This document shows positions 1-9,071 of a stretch of 64,000 nucleotides of DNA, piece by piece (the first letter of the stretch is position 1; each line of letters opens with the position of its first letter). The translations under genes and the position numbers were made by a program. Origin of the DNA: DUQW01 sp050953825 (GTDB lineage Bacteria > Bacillota_I > Bacilli_A > Acholeplasmatales > Acholeplasmataceae). Under the pieces are notes generated by a model. That model had not been told where the DNA came from and made no database searches. It saw only the letters and a list, made by a program, of their open reading frames with translations. The stretch is from assembly GCA_050953825.1 (NCBI GenBank), contig JBMNNF010000010.1, positions 62,001 through 126,000 on the forward strand, given 5' to 3'.

Positions 1-1
1 A

Positions 2-586
2 ATGTCTTTGATATTGTTATTATTTGGTTTATTTGGATGTGAACCCAAAGGCAATGAAGAGGAAATATGGAATAAATTTAATAATGCATTACAATTAACA
101 TCTTCATTACAATATTATTCAATAGAAACGATTGAAATAATAAATGGTGAAACAACAAATGGAAAAATGATATATACTACAGATGAACTTAATAAAAGCA
201 TCGCTTATAAAGAAGAGGGAAATGTTAAGTCTTGGTGGTATGATGGGTTAATTTACACTGAAGAAAACAATAAAAAAATTAAAAAAGCAATCCCCATAAA
301 TGATTTTTTAAAAATAAGTTCATCAGAGTTTGTATGGACTTTTGAAATGGTTAAGGATATAAAAAAGATAGGTGATACTATTACATTTAGTATTGATTTA
401 AGTGAGTTTGAGTTTTGTAAAGTTGTAGCGAAAATAGGAAAAGTTTTTTTGGGGCAAATAACGGTTGAAGTTAATATGATTGTAAATAACGAGAGTGTTA
501 ATAAGTCGTTAACATATAAATATATAAACCCTGGGAAGAAGCCAACTGTTTCACTCCCTGAGAATATTGATGATTATCATTACTAA
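2..586 (+). CDS. Lipoprotein of unknown function, probably truncated at its 5' end by the window edge
   Basis: The protein ends at a TAA just before the solute-binding protein gene. The visible N-terminus is a hydrophobic run ending in LFGC, a lipobox with Cys at about residue 13. It lacks the usual Lys/Arg n-region, so the true start probably lies just upstream of base 1. The mature part (about 180 residues) is hydrophilic and beta-rich in appearance, with no family I can name. It lies 11 bases upstream of an ABC-transporter operon and is probably its first or an early gene, so an accessory surface role is an inference only. Confidence 0.6.
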   Translation: MSLILLLFGLFGCEPKGNEEEIWNKFNNALQLTSSLQYYSIETIEIINGETTNGKMIYTTDELNKSIAYKEEGNVKSWWYDGLIYTEENNKKIKKAIPINDFLKISSSEFVWTFEMVKDIKKIGDTITFSIDLSEFEFCKVVAKIGKVFLGQITVEVNMIVNNESVNKSLTYKYINPGKKPTVSLPENIDDYHY

Positions 587-597
587 GGAGGGAAAAT

Positions 598-2529
598 ATG
601 ATAAAAAAAATATTATGCACTTTTTTTGTTTTTATTTCTATTTTGTTTGTGGTGAGTTGCAACAATAATAGCGTATCTGGATTTAATGGTAATTACGATG
701 AAGCATTAGGGCTGAATCCCGAAAAAACATTAAGAACAATTGGAACGTGGACAAAAACTGGTATTGTCAATCATTGGCATTCAGGTACGGACGCTGGTCC
801 AATGATTATGTATGGAATAGAGGGATTAGTTCAATATGTTAGAACAACTGATACTTATTATTATTTATTGGCAGAAAGCATAGTTAATAATGATAATGGG
901 ACTACTACAATTAATTTACGTGAGAATGCAAAATGGCATGATGGAACATCTTTTGTTGCTGATGATGTGTTAGCTTTTTATGCAATTGATTATCAAAATG
1001 ATATTTGCAAATATTGGTCAAAATTAGAAAAAGTGGACGATAAAACGTTGTTAATCACATGGAAGACTTATCGAGAGCCTTCTGATGAAGCAAAAATAAT
1101 GTTATTAGCGGTAGACACTAAATTAGGAAGTGTTCAATATAAAGAATTCAAAGATTATGCTGATCGAGCATTGAATGTCATCAATAGTTTAGAAGATATC
1201 AGCCCAGAAGATTTGAAACAAGATTATACATCAAATATAGTTCAACCATATGGAAAAAAATGGAATTCATCTGCATCAGCCCAAATGGGTGCAATATTAA
1301 ATGAGATGAGAGCGTATGAGCCAAGTTGGTATATAGCAACTGGTCCTTATAAATTACAACGCTATACCGAAACCGAAATGATATTAGAAAAAAATGAAAA
1401 TTATTATTTAGACAATAGTAAATCATTCGATAAAATATATGTTTATCAAACGCCAAATAATGTTAATCAAATTTATTCGATGTTAGCTAATGGTACTATA
1501 GACTATTTCGATGGCTGTCCTTTGGCAGAAACAATTGACGACATTTTGGTCAAAAATCCTTCTATGGTTCATTATAAAATGATTGACCAAAATTCGTGCG
1601 GGTTATATTTTAATTTAGAAAAAGATATTTGGGAAAATATTAAGGTGCGTGAAGCATTCCAATATATTTTTGATCGTGAACAAATAACAAAATTCTCGCA
1701 ACCTTATGCAACCGTATCATGGTATCCGATGTTAACAATGACACAAAGTCAAGCAGAAAAATGTATGAGTCCTGATGCTTTTAATAAATTGCCAAAATAT
1801 AGTAATAATTTAGATACAGCAAAAAAATTACTGGAAGAAGCAGGATGGAGAAAAACCGACAATATTTGGTACGATGAAAACGGTAAAAAAGTGGATTTAA
1901 CTTTAGGTGTTGAAAATATCACGTTATTTGTGAATATGGCTCAAGTTGTTCAAAATCAATTAAATATGTTTGGTATAACTACTACAATAAAACTTGGAGA
2001 AAACTGGGGCACATGGTTTGCAACCGGTAGGCAAGATGATAGTATTTATGATTTTGTGGTTGGTGTAACTGATGCCAACAGTTATACTACCCATCCATAT
2101 GGTTTTATGCGCCATTTTTTTGACGTTTTAAACGCACATATGCTTCATTTACCAACATCGAAAGTGACTAGTAGATGGGATGTGACATTGGAACGAGCAG
2201 ACGGTATGGGTACTGTAGAGTTAATTGATGAAATTGACAAACTATATTTAATTGAGGGTGAAGAATTAATGAAAACGACCGATAATATTGTTTATGGATT
2301 TGCTAAACATTTATTTGGAGTTCAATTTTTTGAAAATGTTACTGGTTCATTTTTCAATACAGATACCGTTTGGGGGTTACCAGGACTAGAAGAATTGGCT
2401 AAAGATAGTAGAAATATTGAATATATTCCACAACCTAAAGATAGGTATTTTAATGAAATTGCGGATTTAAATGCTTACTATACACAAGGTAGTGTATATG
2501 GATTAGGAATTATATATCCAAGAGATTAA
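598..2529 (+). CDS. ABC transporter solute-binding lipoprotein, family 5 (OppA/DppA type)
   Basis: A 643-residue extracellular binding protein, anchored by lipid at Cys21 (lipobox VVSC after a Lys-rich n-region and hydrophobic core). The body has hallmarks of the SBP family 5 fold: the early LRENAKWHDGTSF segment, VREAFQYIFDREQI in the middle, and a LDTAKKLLEEAGW segment. A good Shine-Dalgarno (aaggaggg) lies 6-8 bases upstream. Family 5 binds oligopeptides, but several members bind oligosaccharides or nickel. Here the downstream glycosidase, beta-helix and esterase genes make a saccharide ligand plausible (inference). The two permease and two ATPase genes follow directly, giving a complete importer. 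Confidence 0.9.
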   Translation: MIKKILCTFFVFISILFVVSCNNNSVSGFNGNYDEALGLNPEKTLRTIGTWTKTGIVNHWHSGTDAGPMIMYGIEGLVQYVRTTDTYYYLLAESIVNNDNGTTTINLRENAKWHDGTSFVADDVLAFYAIDYQNDICKYWSKLEKVDDKTLLITWKTYREPSDEAKIMLLAVDTKLGSVQYKEFKDYADRALNVINSLEDISPEDLKQDYTSNIVQPYGKKWNSSASAQMGAILNEMRAYEPSWYIATGPYKLQRYTETEMILEKNENYYLDNSKSFDKIYVYQTPNNVNQIYSMLANGTIDYFDGCPLAETIDDILVKNPSMVHYKMIDQNSCGLYFNLEKDIWENIKVREAFQYIFDREQITKFSQPYATVSWYPMLTMTQSQAEKCMSPDAFNKLPKYSNNLDTAKKLLEEAGWRKTDNIWYDENGKKVDLTLGVENITLFVNMAQVVQNQLNMFGITTTIKLGENWGTWFATGRQDDSIYDFVVGVTDANSYTTHPYGFMRHFFDVLNAHMLHLPTSKVTSRWDVTLERADGMGTVELIDEIDKLYLIEGEELMKTTDNIVYGFAKHLFGVQFFENVTGSFFNTDTVWGLPGLEELAKDSRNIEYIPQPKDRYFNEIADLNAYYTQGSVYGLGIIYPRD

Positions 2530-2534
2530 ATAAA

Positions 2535-3611
2535 ATGAGAAGAAAACAAGAATCAGGAACAAAAGTATATAATTTCTTTTTAAAAATATGGGAAGTTATT
2601 CGTCAATTCCTTTACAAATATAGATTTTTATGGATGCGCATAGGCATAGCTTTATTTACGTTGATGTTAGCTATGTTTTTATGTTTTTTCTTGTTGGAAT
2701 TGATGCCAGCTGATTCAGTTGAGCAAATGGCTATTAAACTAGCTGTTGAAAGAAGAATTTCTCTTGAAGAAGCTAGAGAATTAGCAATTCAAATTTTAGG
2801 TTATAATCCAGATGCTTCAGTTTTTAGTAAGTTAGGTATGTATATTTCTAATTTGTTTAAAGGAAATTTAGGTTCTAGTATAGTAAACCCATCAATAAAT
2901 GTAAATAGTGTTATTAAGAAAACCTTACCTTGGACTTTGTTAATTGCAACTTTTTCTTTAATTATCAGTTTTGGGCTAGGGACACTTTTAGGCGCGTATA
3001 TGGCTTGGAAAAGGGGCAAGGTAACAGATGGAGCAATGACAAGTTATATAGTCATTTCTAGTGCTATTCCAGATTATATATTTGCCCTTTTAGTCCTGTT
3101 CTTTTTTGCGTATAAGTTGCAATGGTTTCCACAGATGGGAGCATACAGTATTACATATACTCCTGGTTTTAATATTGGATTTATTGGTAGTTGCTTATAT
3201 CACGCTGCACTACCAATTTTTGCAAATGTTTTTATTCAAACTGCTGGTTGGGCTTTACTTATGCGAGGTAGTTCGGTAGCAGTTATGAGTGAAGATTATA
3301 TTTGGGCAGCAAGGGCTAGAGGAATTCCCGAGAAGATAATTGTCAGCAAATACATGAGAAAAAACGCATTACTACCACTAATCGCTTCAGTTGCTCTTTC
3401 TTTTGCGGGACTATTTGGAGGTTCTCCACTGATGGAAAGCATTTTTAATTATCCAGGAATAGGTCAAGCGTTTGGGCTGTATATAGCGCAAAGAGATTAT
3501 TTTATGATAATTGGTATTTTACTTTTCCAAAGTTTCATATTAATTGTTGCTAATTTAATTGCTGATTCAGTATATTCTATTATTGATCCTCGCATAAGGA
3601 GGAGTGCATAA
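2535..3611 (+). CDS. ABC transporter permease, OppB/DppB type
   Basis: A 358-residue polytopic membrane protein of the BPD_transp_1 family. It has an N-terminal membrane segment (about residues 32-58), a periplasmic-side loop, then a block of five further membrane segments. The EAA-type cytoplasmic loop is visible near SEDYIWAARARGIPEKII. It begins 5 bases after the binding-protein stop and its stop overlaps the next permease start (TAATG), which indicates translational coupling. The N-terminal loop (about residues 60-90) contains an insertion typical of OppB-like permeases. Substrate is unknown and is presumably set by the binding protein just upstream. Confidence 0.92.
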   Translation: MRRKQESGTKVYNFFLKIWEVIRQFLYKYRFLWMRIGIALFTLMLAMFLCFFLLELMPADSVEQMAIKLAVERRISLEEARELAIQILGYNPDASVFSKLGMYISNLFKGNLGSSIVNPSINVNSVIKKTLPWTLLIATFSLIISFGLGTLLGAYMAWKRGKVTDGAMTSYIVISSAIPDYIFALLVLFFFAYKLQWFPQMGAYSITYTPGFNIGFIGSCLYHAALPIFANVFIQTAGWALLMRGSSVAVMSEDYIWAARARGIPEKIIVSKYMRKNALLPLIASVALSFAGLFGGSPLMESIFNYPGIGQAFGLYIAQRDYFMIIGILLFQSFILIVANLIADSVYSIIDPRIRRSA

Positions 3612-4510
3612 TGGATAATATTCAAATGAAAAGTAACCTTACTTTTAAACTGATATTCGTAAAAACTATAAGAAAAATAAAAGGGTTCTTTAGAAAGATA
3701 TATAGTAATAAAAAATCCGGAATTGGCTTCTCTATCATATTAATTTTTGTATTAATGGCCATAATAGGAAGTTTTTTACCACCTGCAGAAATTGTTGGAG
3801 GAAAATTTCAAAGCCCATCAATTAGACACCCATTGGGTACAGACCATTTGGGCAGAGATCTATTGTTTCAAATAATTGCTGGGTCAAGAGATGTATTAAC
3901 AATTGCTTTTCTTACAGGTGTATTTACAGTAATAATAGGAGTATTTTTGGGTTTAGTTAGTGGTTTGATTGGGGGCTGGGTTGATAGAATATTACAACTT
4001 ATTACCAATTTGTTTTTGACTGTTCCTAGTTTCCCAATTTTATTGGTATTATCAACTTTGATAGTCATTAGAGACAACATTACTTTTGCTTTAATATTGT
4101 CATTATGGAATTGGGCTGGACTAAGTAGAGCCGTAAGGGCTCAAATTATCTCTTTAAAAGAAAGAGATTTTATTCAAATATGTAATGTCATGGGGATGAA
4201 AAAATCTCGTATTATTATTAGTGAACTAATGCCCAATATTGCATCTTATATTGCGGTTAATTTTATTCAAATAATGAGGGGAGCAATTACAGGATCTGTA
4301 GGAATTATGATGCTGGGATTGGCCGCATTAGACAGTACCAATTGGGGAACCATGTTATATTTAATATTTCAGATGGGTTATCTAACCAATCAAGCAGCAA
4401 TTTTTTACGTTATGTCACCAATTGTGTGTATTGTTGTTTTTCAGTTTGGAATAGTTATGTTTGCTAATGGAGTAGACGAAGTATTAAATCCACGTCTACG
4501 AAAGAATTGA
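3611..4510 (+). CDS. ABC transporter permease, OppC/DppC type
   Basis: A 299-residue membrane protein of the OppC/DppC type. It carries the N-terminal segment with HPLGTDHLGRDLL, the hallmark of this family, about 75-90 residues in, followed by the BPD_transp_1 membrane block. The EAA loop is at LKERDFIQICNVMGMKKSRI. The ATG overlaps the TAA of the first permease. It pairs with that permease to form the transmembrane channel of the importer. The stop TGA (4508-4510) is adjacent to the Shine-Dalgarno of the next gene. Confidence 0.92.
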   Translation: MDNIQMKSNLTFKLIFVKTIRKIKGFFRKIYSNKKSGIGFSIILIFVLMAIIGSFLPPAEIVGGKFQSPSIRHPLGTDHLGRDLLFQIIAGSRDVLTIAFLTGVFTVIIGVFLGLVSGLIGGWVDRILQLITNLFLTVPSFPILLVLSTLIVIRDNITFALILSLWNWAGLSRAVRAQIISLKERDFIQICNVMGMKKSRIIISELMPNIASYIAVNFIQIMRGAITGSVGIMMLGLAALDSTNWGTMLYLIFQMGYLTNQAAIFYVMSPIVCIVVFQFGIVMFANGVDEVLNPRLRKN

Positions 4511-4520
4511 GGTGATTTCA

Positions 4521-5513
4521 TTGAAAGATATTATTGCAGAATTTCAAAATGTATCAATAGACTATGAGATGAAAAGGATTACCCTACATGCATGTACCGA
4601 TATTTCGATGAAATTACCTAGAGGGAAAATTACTGCATTGGTAGGGGAATCGGGTAGTGGTAAAACCACACTTGCATCAGCTTTATTAAATTGTATTACT
4701 TCACCGGGCCGTGTTTCTAGTGGCAAAGTATTGTTGCATTCAGAAAAAAACAATCAGACAATTGATGTTACTGAATTATCTGTTACTGAGTTAAATCTGT
4801 TTAGATGGAACAATGTTTCAATGGTTTTTCAAGGAGCACAAAGTGTTTTAAATCCTATTGTTACTATTTTCAATCAATTTTATGAGACATTAGTTGTTCA
4901 TGGGGTTAATCTTTCTAAAAAAGAAGCTCGTGTCAGATTTGTTGAATTATTAGAAAGACTTAATTTAAGGCCAGATGTATTGGATGCGTATCCACATGAA
5001 ATTAGTGGTGGAATGAAACAACGCGTTATGATTGCTTTTTCGATGCTATTAGATCCAGAAATAATTATTTTAGATGAACCGACCACTGCTTTAGATGTTA
5101 TTACTCAAAGTTATATTTTTTCATTGTTAAAAGAAATAAATAAAGAAAAAGGAACTACAATGTTGTTATTAACACATGATATAGCTGTAGTGGCTGAGTA
5201 TGCTGATTATATGGGAATAATGTACGGTGGGAGAATTATGGAGTTTGGAACAGTCGAAGATGTATTTAATTATAAATATAATCCATACACTAGAGGTTTA
5301 ATAAATTCAACTCCTTCAATTATACGTGATAATTCAGAAATTAAACCAATTCCTGGAATTCCAATCGATATTACATCTTTACCTGAAGGATGTGGGTTTG
5401 CTGAAAGATGCAATAAATGTATGGCGATATGTAAAGAAAGAGTACCTTCAGATATTTTTATGGGCAAAGATCATTTTGTAAAATGCCATATTTATTCGAA
5501 AGGAGACGAATAA
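4521..5513 (+). CDS. ABC transporter ATP-binding protein, OppD/DppD type (TTG start)
   Basis: ATPase of the importer. Walker A is GESGSGKTT, the signature is ISGGMKQR, and Walker B is IIILDEPT followed by the D-loop ALD and a switch His in LLTHD. The C-terminal oligopeptide-transporter extension contains the Cys-rich segment CGFAERCNKCMAIC. I place the start at TTG 4521 rather than GTG 4512: GAGGTGA (4509-4515) is an ideal Shine-Dalgarno five bases before the TTG, and the GTG lies inside it. Length is then 330 residues, normal for OppD. It starts 10 bases after the permease stop. Confidence 0.9.
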   Translation: MKDIIAEFQNVSIDYEMKRITLHACTDISMKLPRGKITALVGESGSGKTTLASALLNCITSPGRVSSGKVLLHSEKNNQTIDVTELSVTELNLFRWNNVSMVFQGAQSVLNPIVTIFNQFYETLVVHGVNLSKKEARVRFVELLERLNLRPDVLDAYPHEISGGMKQRVMIAFSMLLDPEIIILDEPTTALDVITQSYIFSLLKEINKEKGTTMLLLTHDIAVVAEYADYMGIMYGGRIMEFGTVEDVFNYKYNPYTRGLINSTPSIIRDNSEIKPIPGIPIDITSLPEGCGFAERCNKCMAICKERVPSDIFMGKDHFVKCHIYSKGDE

Positions 5514-5514
5514 T

Positions 5515-6510
5515 ATGTTGGAATTAAAAAATGTTGGAATGAGCTTTGATGTAAAAGGAAAACTTTTCAAACGCGAAAAGAAAGCTGTCGTCATACGAGA
5601 TTTCAGTCTAACAATTGGCGATAGTGAAATAATCGCAATAGTTGGAGAATCTGGTTGTGGGAAAACAACTATCGGTAAAATTATTACGGGACTATTAAAA
5701 CCTACTTCTGGAGAATTATTTTTCGAAGGTATAAATATACGTCAAGAAGCAAAAAAAAGCAGATCTAACTATCGAAGAAATGTTCAATTTATTCAACAAG
5801 ATAGTTATGCTGCACTTAATCCGGTTAAAACGATTTATCAATCATTATGTGCTGCTTTAGAAACTCATAATCCAAAGATAAGTAAAGAGAAAACGAATAG
5901 TAGAATTGAAGAATTAATGAGTTTTGTGGGGTTAACACCGACTGCTCAATATTTGTTTAAATATCCACACCAATTATCTGGAGGTCAAAGACAAAGAGTT
6001 CTAATGGCAAGAGCATTGGCCATGGAGCCAAAATTAATAGTGGCTGATGAGCCAGTTAGTATGATAGATGTTTCATTAAGAATTTCAATTCTAAATTTAA
6101 TATCAAAATTGAATGAAAAATTAAATATTGCTTTTATATACATTACTCATGATTTAGCTACTGCTAAATATATTGCACAAAATGGAAGAATTTGTGTAAT
6201 GTATTTAGGAGATATAGTTGAATTAGGAAGTGTTAATGATATTTTATTTAGTCCAAAACATCCGTACACCCAGGCACTTATTACGGCAATTCCAATTCCA
6301 GATCCTAAGTTAGCTTCATCACATAAAGAAATTCCCATTAAAGGAATGGAAATGACAAAGTTAACTGAACGGGATGAAGGCTGCCCTTTTGCGCCGCGTT
6401 GCCCATACGCCACAGATAAATGTTTAAAAGGTAATATTGAATATGTTGAAGTAGATAATACCTTAGTTAAATGTTGTAATTTAAATGAGGTTCCAAAATG
6501 GGAAATTTAG
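5515..6510 (+). CDS. ABC transporter ATP-binding protein, OppF/DppF type
   Basis: The second ATPase of the importer, 331 residues. Walker A is GESGCGKTT, the signature is LSGGQRQR, and Walker B is LIVADEPVSMIDVS followed by ITHD. The C-terminal OppF-type tail has the GCPFAPRCPYA segment. One base separates it from the stop of the first ATPase, and the next small gene overlaps its 3' end by 13 bases. The heterodimer of this protein and the preceding ATPase should drive transport through the two permeases. Confidence 0.92.
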   Translation: MLELKNVGMSFDVKGKLFKREKKAVVIRDFSLTIGDSEIIAIVGESGCGKTTIGKIITGLLKPTSGELFFEGINIRQEAKKSRSNYRRNVQFIQQDSYAALNPVKTIYQSLCAALETHNPKISKEKTNSRIEELMSFVGLTPTAQYLFKYPHQLSGGQRQRVLMARALAMEPKLIVADEPVSMIDVSLRISILNLISKLNEKLNIAFIYITHDLATAKYIAQNGRICVMYLGDIVELGSVNDILFSPKHPYTQALITAIPIPDPKLASSHKEIPIKGMEMTKLTERDEGCPFAPRCPYATDKCLKGNIEYVEVDNTLVKCCNLNEVPKWEI

Positions 6511-6686
6511 CAAAAAGGATTTTTATTCAAATGGCAATGGTTTTGGCAATTATATGTATATTTACATTGTTTATTGTAGAACCGCATTCTGCTGAGTTTT
6601 ATATTGTAATTATTGCGGGTTCAATTAACTGTTGTATTGTTATAATAGGGTTAATTTTAAGATTGAGAGGAAGAAAAAAAGAATGA
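6498..6686 (+). CDS. Small two-segment membrane protein, unknown
   Basis: A 62-residue protein with two hydrophobic segments (about residues 8-26 and 33-54) and a positively charged C-terminus (LRLRGRKKE). Shine-Dalgarno-like GAGG lies upstream of ATG 6498. It overlaps the end of the second ATPase gene by 13 bases and the start of the following beta-helix gene by 4 bases, so it is embedded in a translationally coupled chain. I recognise no family. The tight coupling suggests it is real and may be an accessory of the transporter or of the secreted enzymes. Confidence 0.6.
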   Translation: MGNLAKRIFIQMAMVLAIICIFTLFIVEPHSAEFYIVIIAGSINCCIVIIGLILRLRGRKKE

Positions 6687-9025
6687 AAAAAATAGTAATT
6701 ATGATAATGATATTTCTTTCATTAATGTTTGTTGGCAAATTCAACATTCCAGCAACAGAATCAAATGTAAACTTTTCACCTGAAATAATAGCGGATGATG
6801 ATTCTTATGAAACGGTTATTATAGCCGATGCTATTGTAACTTCAGAACCATTTAATGCTGATCCAACAGGCATTTCAGATAGCACTAATGCAATTAAAGA
6901 TGCTATAACACAAGTTTCTAAAAATGGTGGTGGTACGGTTTATTTACCTGAAGGGAAATATCGGATTACAAGTAGTATTACCATTGATAATTATGTCACA
7001 TTAATAGGTAAATACAAAAATCCTGATTTAAATGAAGGATATGGGACAATCATTATTGCTGATATAGAATCTTCAATTGCAGATCTTCCGGGATTATTTA
7101 GGTTAAGAGGAAGTAGCGGTGTGGTTGGCCTAACAATATGGTATCCACGACAAACAATTAAAGATGTTAGACCATTTCCGTATACTTTTGAAATAATGGG
7201 TGGTGCCTATACAATTCTTGAGCATATGCAATTTACAATTCAAAATGTGACATTGATAAATTCTTACAAAGGAGTTGCAGCTAGTCGAACAATTAATCCA
7301 AATATTAAAATTGGAATTCAAGACGCTCATGAAAATCTAGTAATTGAAAATTTGAAAGGCACTCCATTAAAATATGGATTAAACATTGTAAATGAGTCCG
7401 ATATTGGTTATTATAAAAATATTCATTTTTCACCAAAATATTGGTCAGAAGCAATAGAATTAGGTGGGCCAAACTATTCTGATATCAGAGAATATACATA
7501 TAATCAAGCTTGTGGTTTAGTGTTAGGAGATTTAGAATGGTCTCCATATTACGACATTACTGTCTCAGGTTATAAAACTGGTGTTCATATAATTAAGGGG
7601 ACACGTATTCAAGAAGAACTTCCTATTGCTTTTATGGGAGGCTTTTATAAATTGAATGTGAATGATTGTTACTATGGATTAATAGTGGATGAATTATTTA
7701 AAGGCTGGGGAATGTTAGTTACCAAAAGTTCAATTAGTAGTGAAAAAGTAGCGGTGGCAAATAATGCTGATGTTGGTTATGTTCGTTTAACTAATGTTAA
7801 TATAGAAGGTGATTTATACGGTGAAAGAATATATATTAATGAGGCTATTACTCCAGAAGTTGTAATTGAAACACCGCAAATAAATAGACCGGCCAAACGA
7901 TTGTTTAATGTTATGGACTATGGAGTAGTTGCCGATGGACATGAGGAGTGTTCTTTACAAATCCAACAAGCATTAGATAATGCGAGAGACGCTGGTGGCG
8001 GAATTGTATATTTGCCAGCAGGATACTATAAAATTAGTCAACCACTAAAGGTATATGATGGTGTTCAATTACGCGGTTGTGTTCCGGTTGCAAATCGTGA
8101 CACTTTAGGAAAGAGTGAAGGAACTATAATTTTTAGTTATTATGATAAGGACTCTGAAACGAATTTATCTGATAATTCATTTATTACTTTAGGAAATAAT
8201 GCAGGATTATATGGATTGCGAATTTGTTATCCCAACAATAATCTATGGTTAATATCAGAAGACACATACCATATTAATAGAAGTGCATTCACTGTTAATT
8301 TAAAAGGTGATGGAGCATACTGTTGTAATGTCGGGTTAGTAAATAGTTATAACGGTATTAGAGTTGAAGGTAATAATACAGTGGTAAAAAATGTTCCATC
8401 GTTATTTTTTAATTACGGAATTTATATAGATGGTGCAAATAATGTTCATGTAGAAAATGTATTTTCAAACGCTACTGTTGCTACTCAAAGTGGACTTCAA
8501 CAAAAGTTTCCTGATTTATTCAAAAATGGTTGGATGTGGCGTATTTCTCATTTATGGAATTATTATACATATACAGAAAAAAATACAAAAATTTTTGAAG
8601 TTGTAGATAGTCAAAATGTAAACATTATGAGTGTTTTTACATTTTGTTCAGCTAGAATCTTAAAGGCAACGAATAGTGAAGTTACTATGAACGGTTGTGG
8701 TGCTGATAGGATGTGGCAAGATGGAATTGTTGTTGATTTAAATTCAAGTAATTTAATAATGATTAATCAATTGAAGTATCATTGTATGATGTTTAATATT
8801 GATGAAAACAGTAAGATTAATATTTATGGAAGAATGAATTTAATTTTAGGTAACGTTCCATCAATACACGATGTGGAACACAATATGGTAAATAATTTAG
8901 TGGTAAGGGATATTAATCCAATTTTGATAAATAAAAAAGTATCAGTTTTATATGACGAAATCGAATGGGTTGATAAGCCAAGTACTAAAAATCCCTTAAA
9001 TGATATCTTAAATGACTTAAGATAA
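6683..9025 (+). CDS. Secreted double right-handed beta-helix protein (pectate-lyase-3 / GH55-like)
   Basis: About 780 residues from ATG 6683, chosen because AGAGGAAG lies at the right distance and the protein then begins MKKIVIMIMIF, a clean signal peptide; the in-frame upstream ATG lies inside the previous gene. Two copies of the pectate_lyase_3 motif are visible. The first, near residue 60, contains NADPTGISDSTNAI and GGGTVYLPEGKYRI. The second, near residue 410, contains YGVVADG and GGGIVYLPAGYYKI. This tandem layout is that of GH55 exo-beta-1,3-glucanases and phage-type beta-helix proteins. No lipobox is seen, so it is probably exported and free or anchored by its N-terminus. A polysaccharide-degrading role is likely but the exact substrate cannot be read. 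Confidence 0.75.
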   Translation: MKKIVIMIMIFLSLMFVGKFNIPATESNVNFSPEIIADDDSYETVIIADAIVTSEPFNADPTGISDSTNAIKDAITQVSKNGGGTVYLPEGKYRITSSITIDNYVTLIGKYKNPDLNEGYGTIIIADIESSIADLPGLFRLRGSSGVVGLTIWYPRQTIKDVRPFPYTFEIMGGAYTILEHMQFTIQNVTLINSYKGVAASRTINPNIKIGIQDAHENLVIENLKGTPLKYGLNIVNESDIGYYKNIHFSPKYWSEAIELGGPNYSDIREYTYNQACGLVLGDLEWSPYYDITVSGYKTGVHIIKGTRIQEELPIAFMGGFYKLNVNDCYYGLIVDELFKGWGMLVTKSSISSEKVAVANNADVGYVRLTNVNIEGDLYGERIYINEAITPEVVIETPQINRPAKRLFNVMDYGVVADGHEECSLQIQQALDNARDAGGGIVYLPAGYYKISQPLKVYDGVQLRGCVPVANRDTLGKSEGTIIFSYYDKDSETNLSDNSFITLGNNAGLYGLRICYPNNNLWLISEDTYHINRSAFTVNLKGDGAYCCNVGLVNSYNGIRVEGNNTVVKNVPSLFFNYGIYIDGANNVHVENVFSNATVATQSGLQQKFPDLFKNGWMWRISHLWNYYTYTEKNTKIFEVVDSQNVNIMSVFTFCSARILKATNSEVTMNGCGADRMWQDGIVVDLNSSNLIMINQLKYHCMMFNIDENSKINIYGRMNLILGNVPSIHDVEHNMVNNLVVRDINPILINKKVSVLYDEIEWVDKPSTKNPLNDILNDLR

Positions 9026-9071
9026 AAGGAATGAAATTGTGTTTATTTTATATGGAAGGAAGTATTAATTT

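Noticed and set aside
4512..4514. GTG 4512 as start of the OppD-like ATPase
   Set aside because: It is part of the GAGGTGA Shine-Dalgarno that serves TTG 4521.
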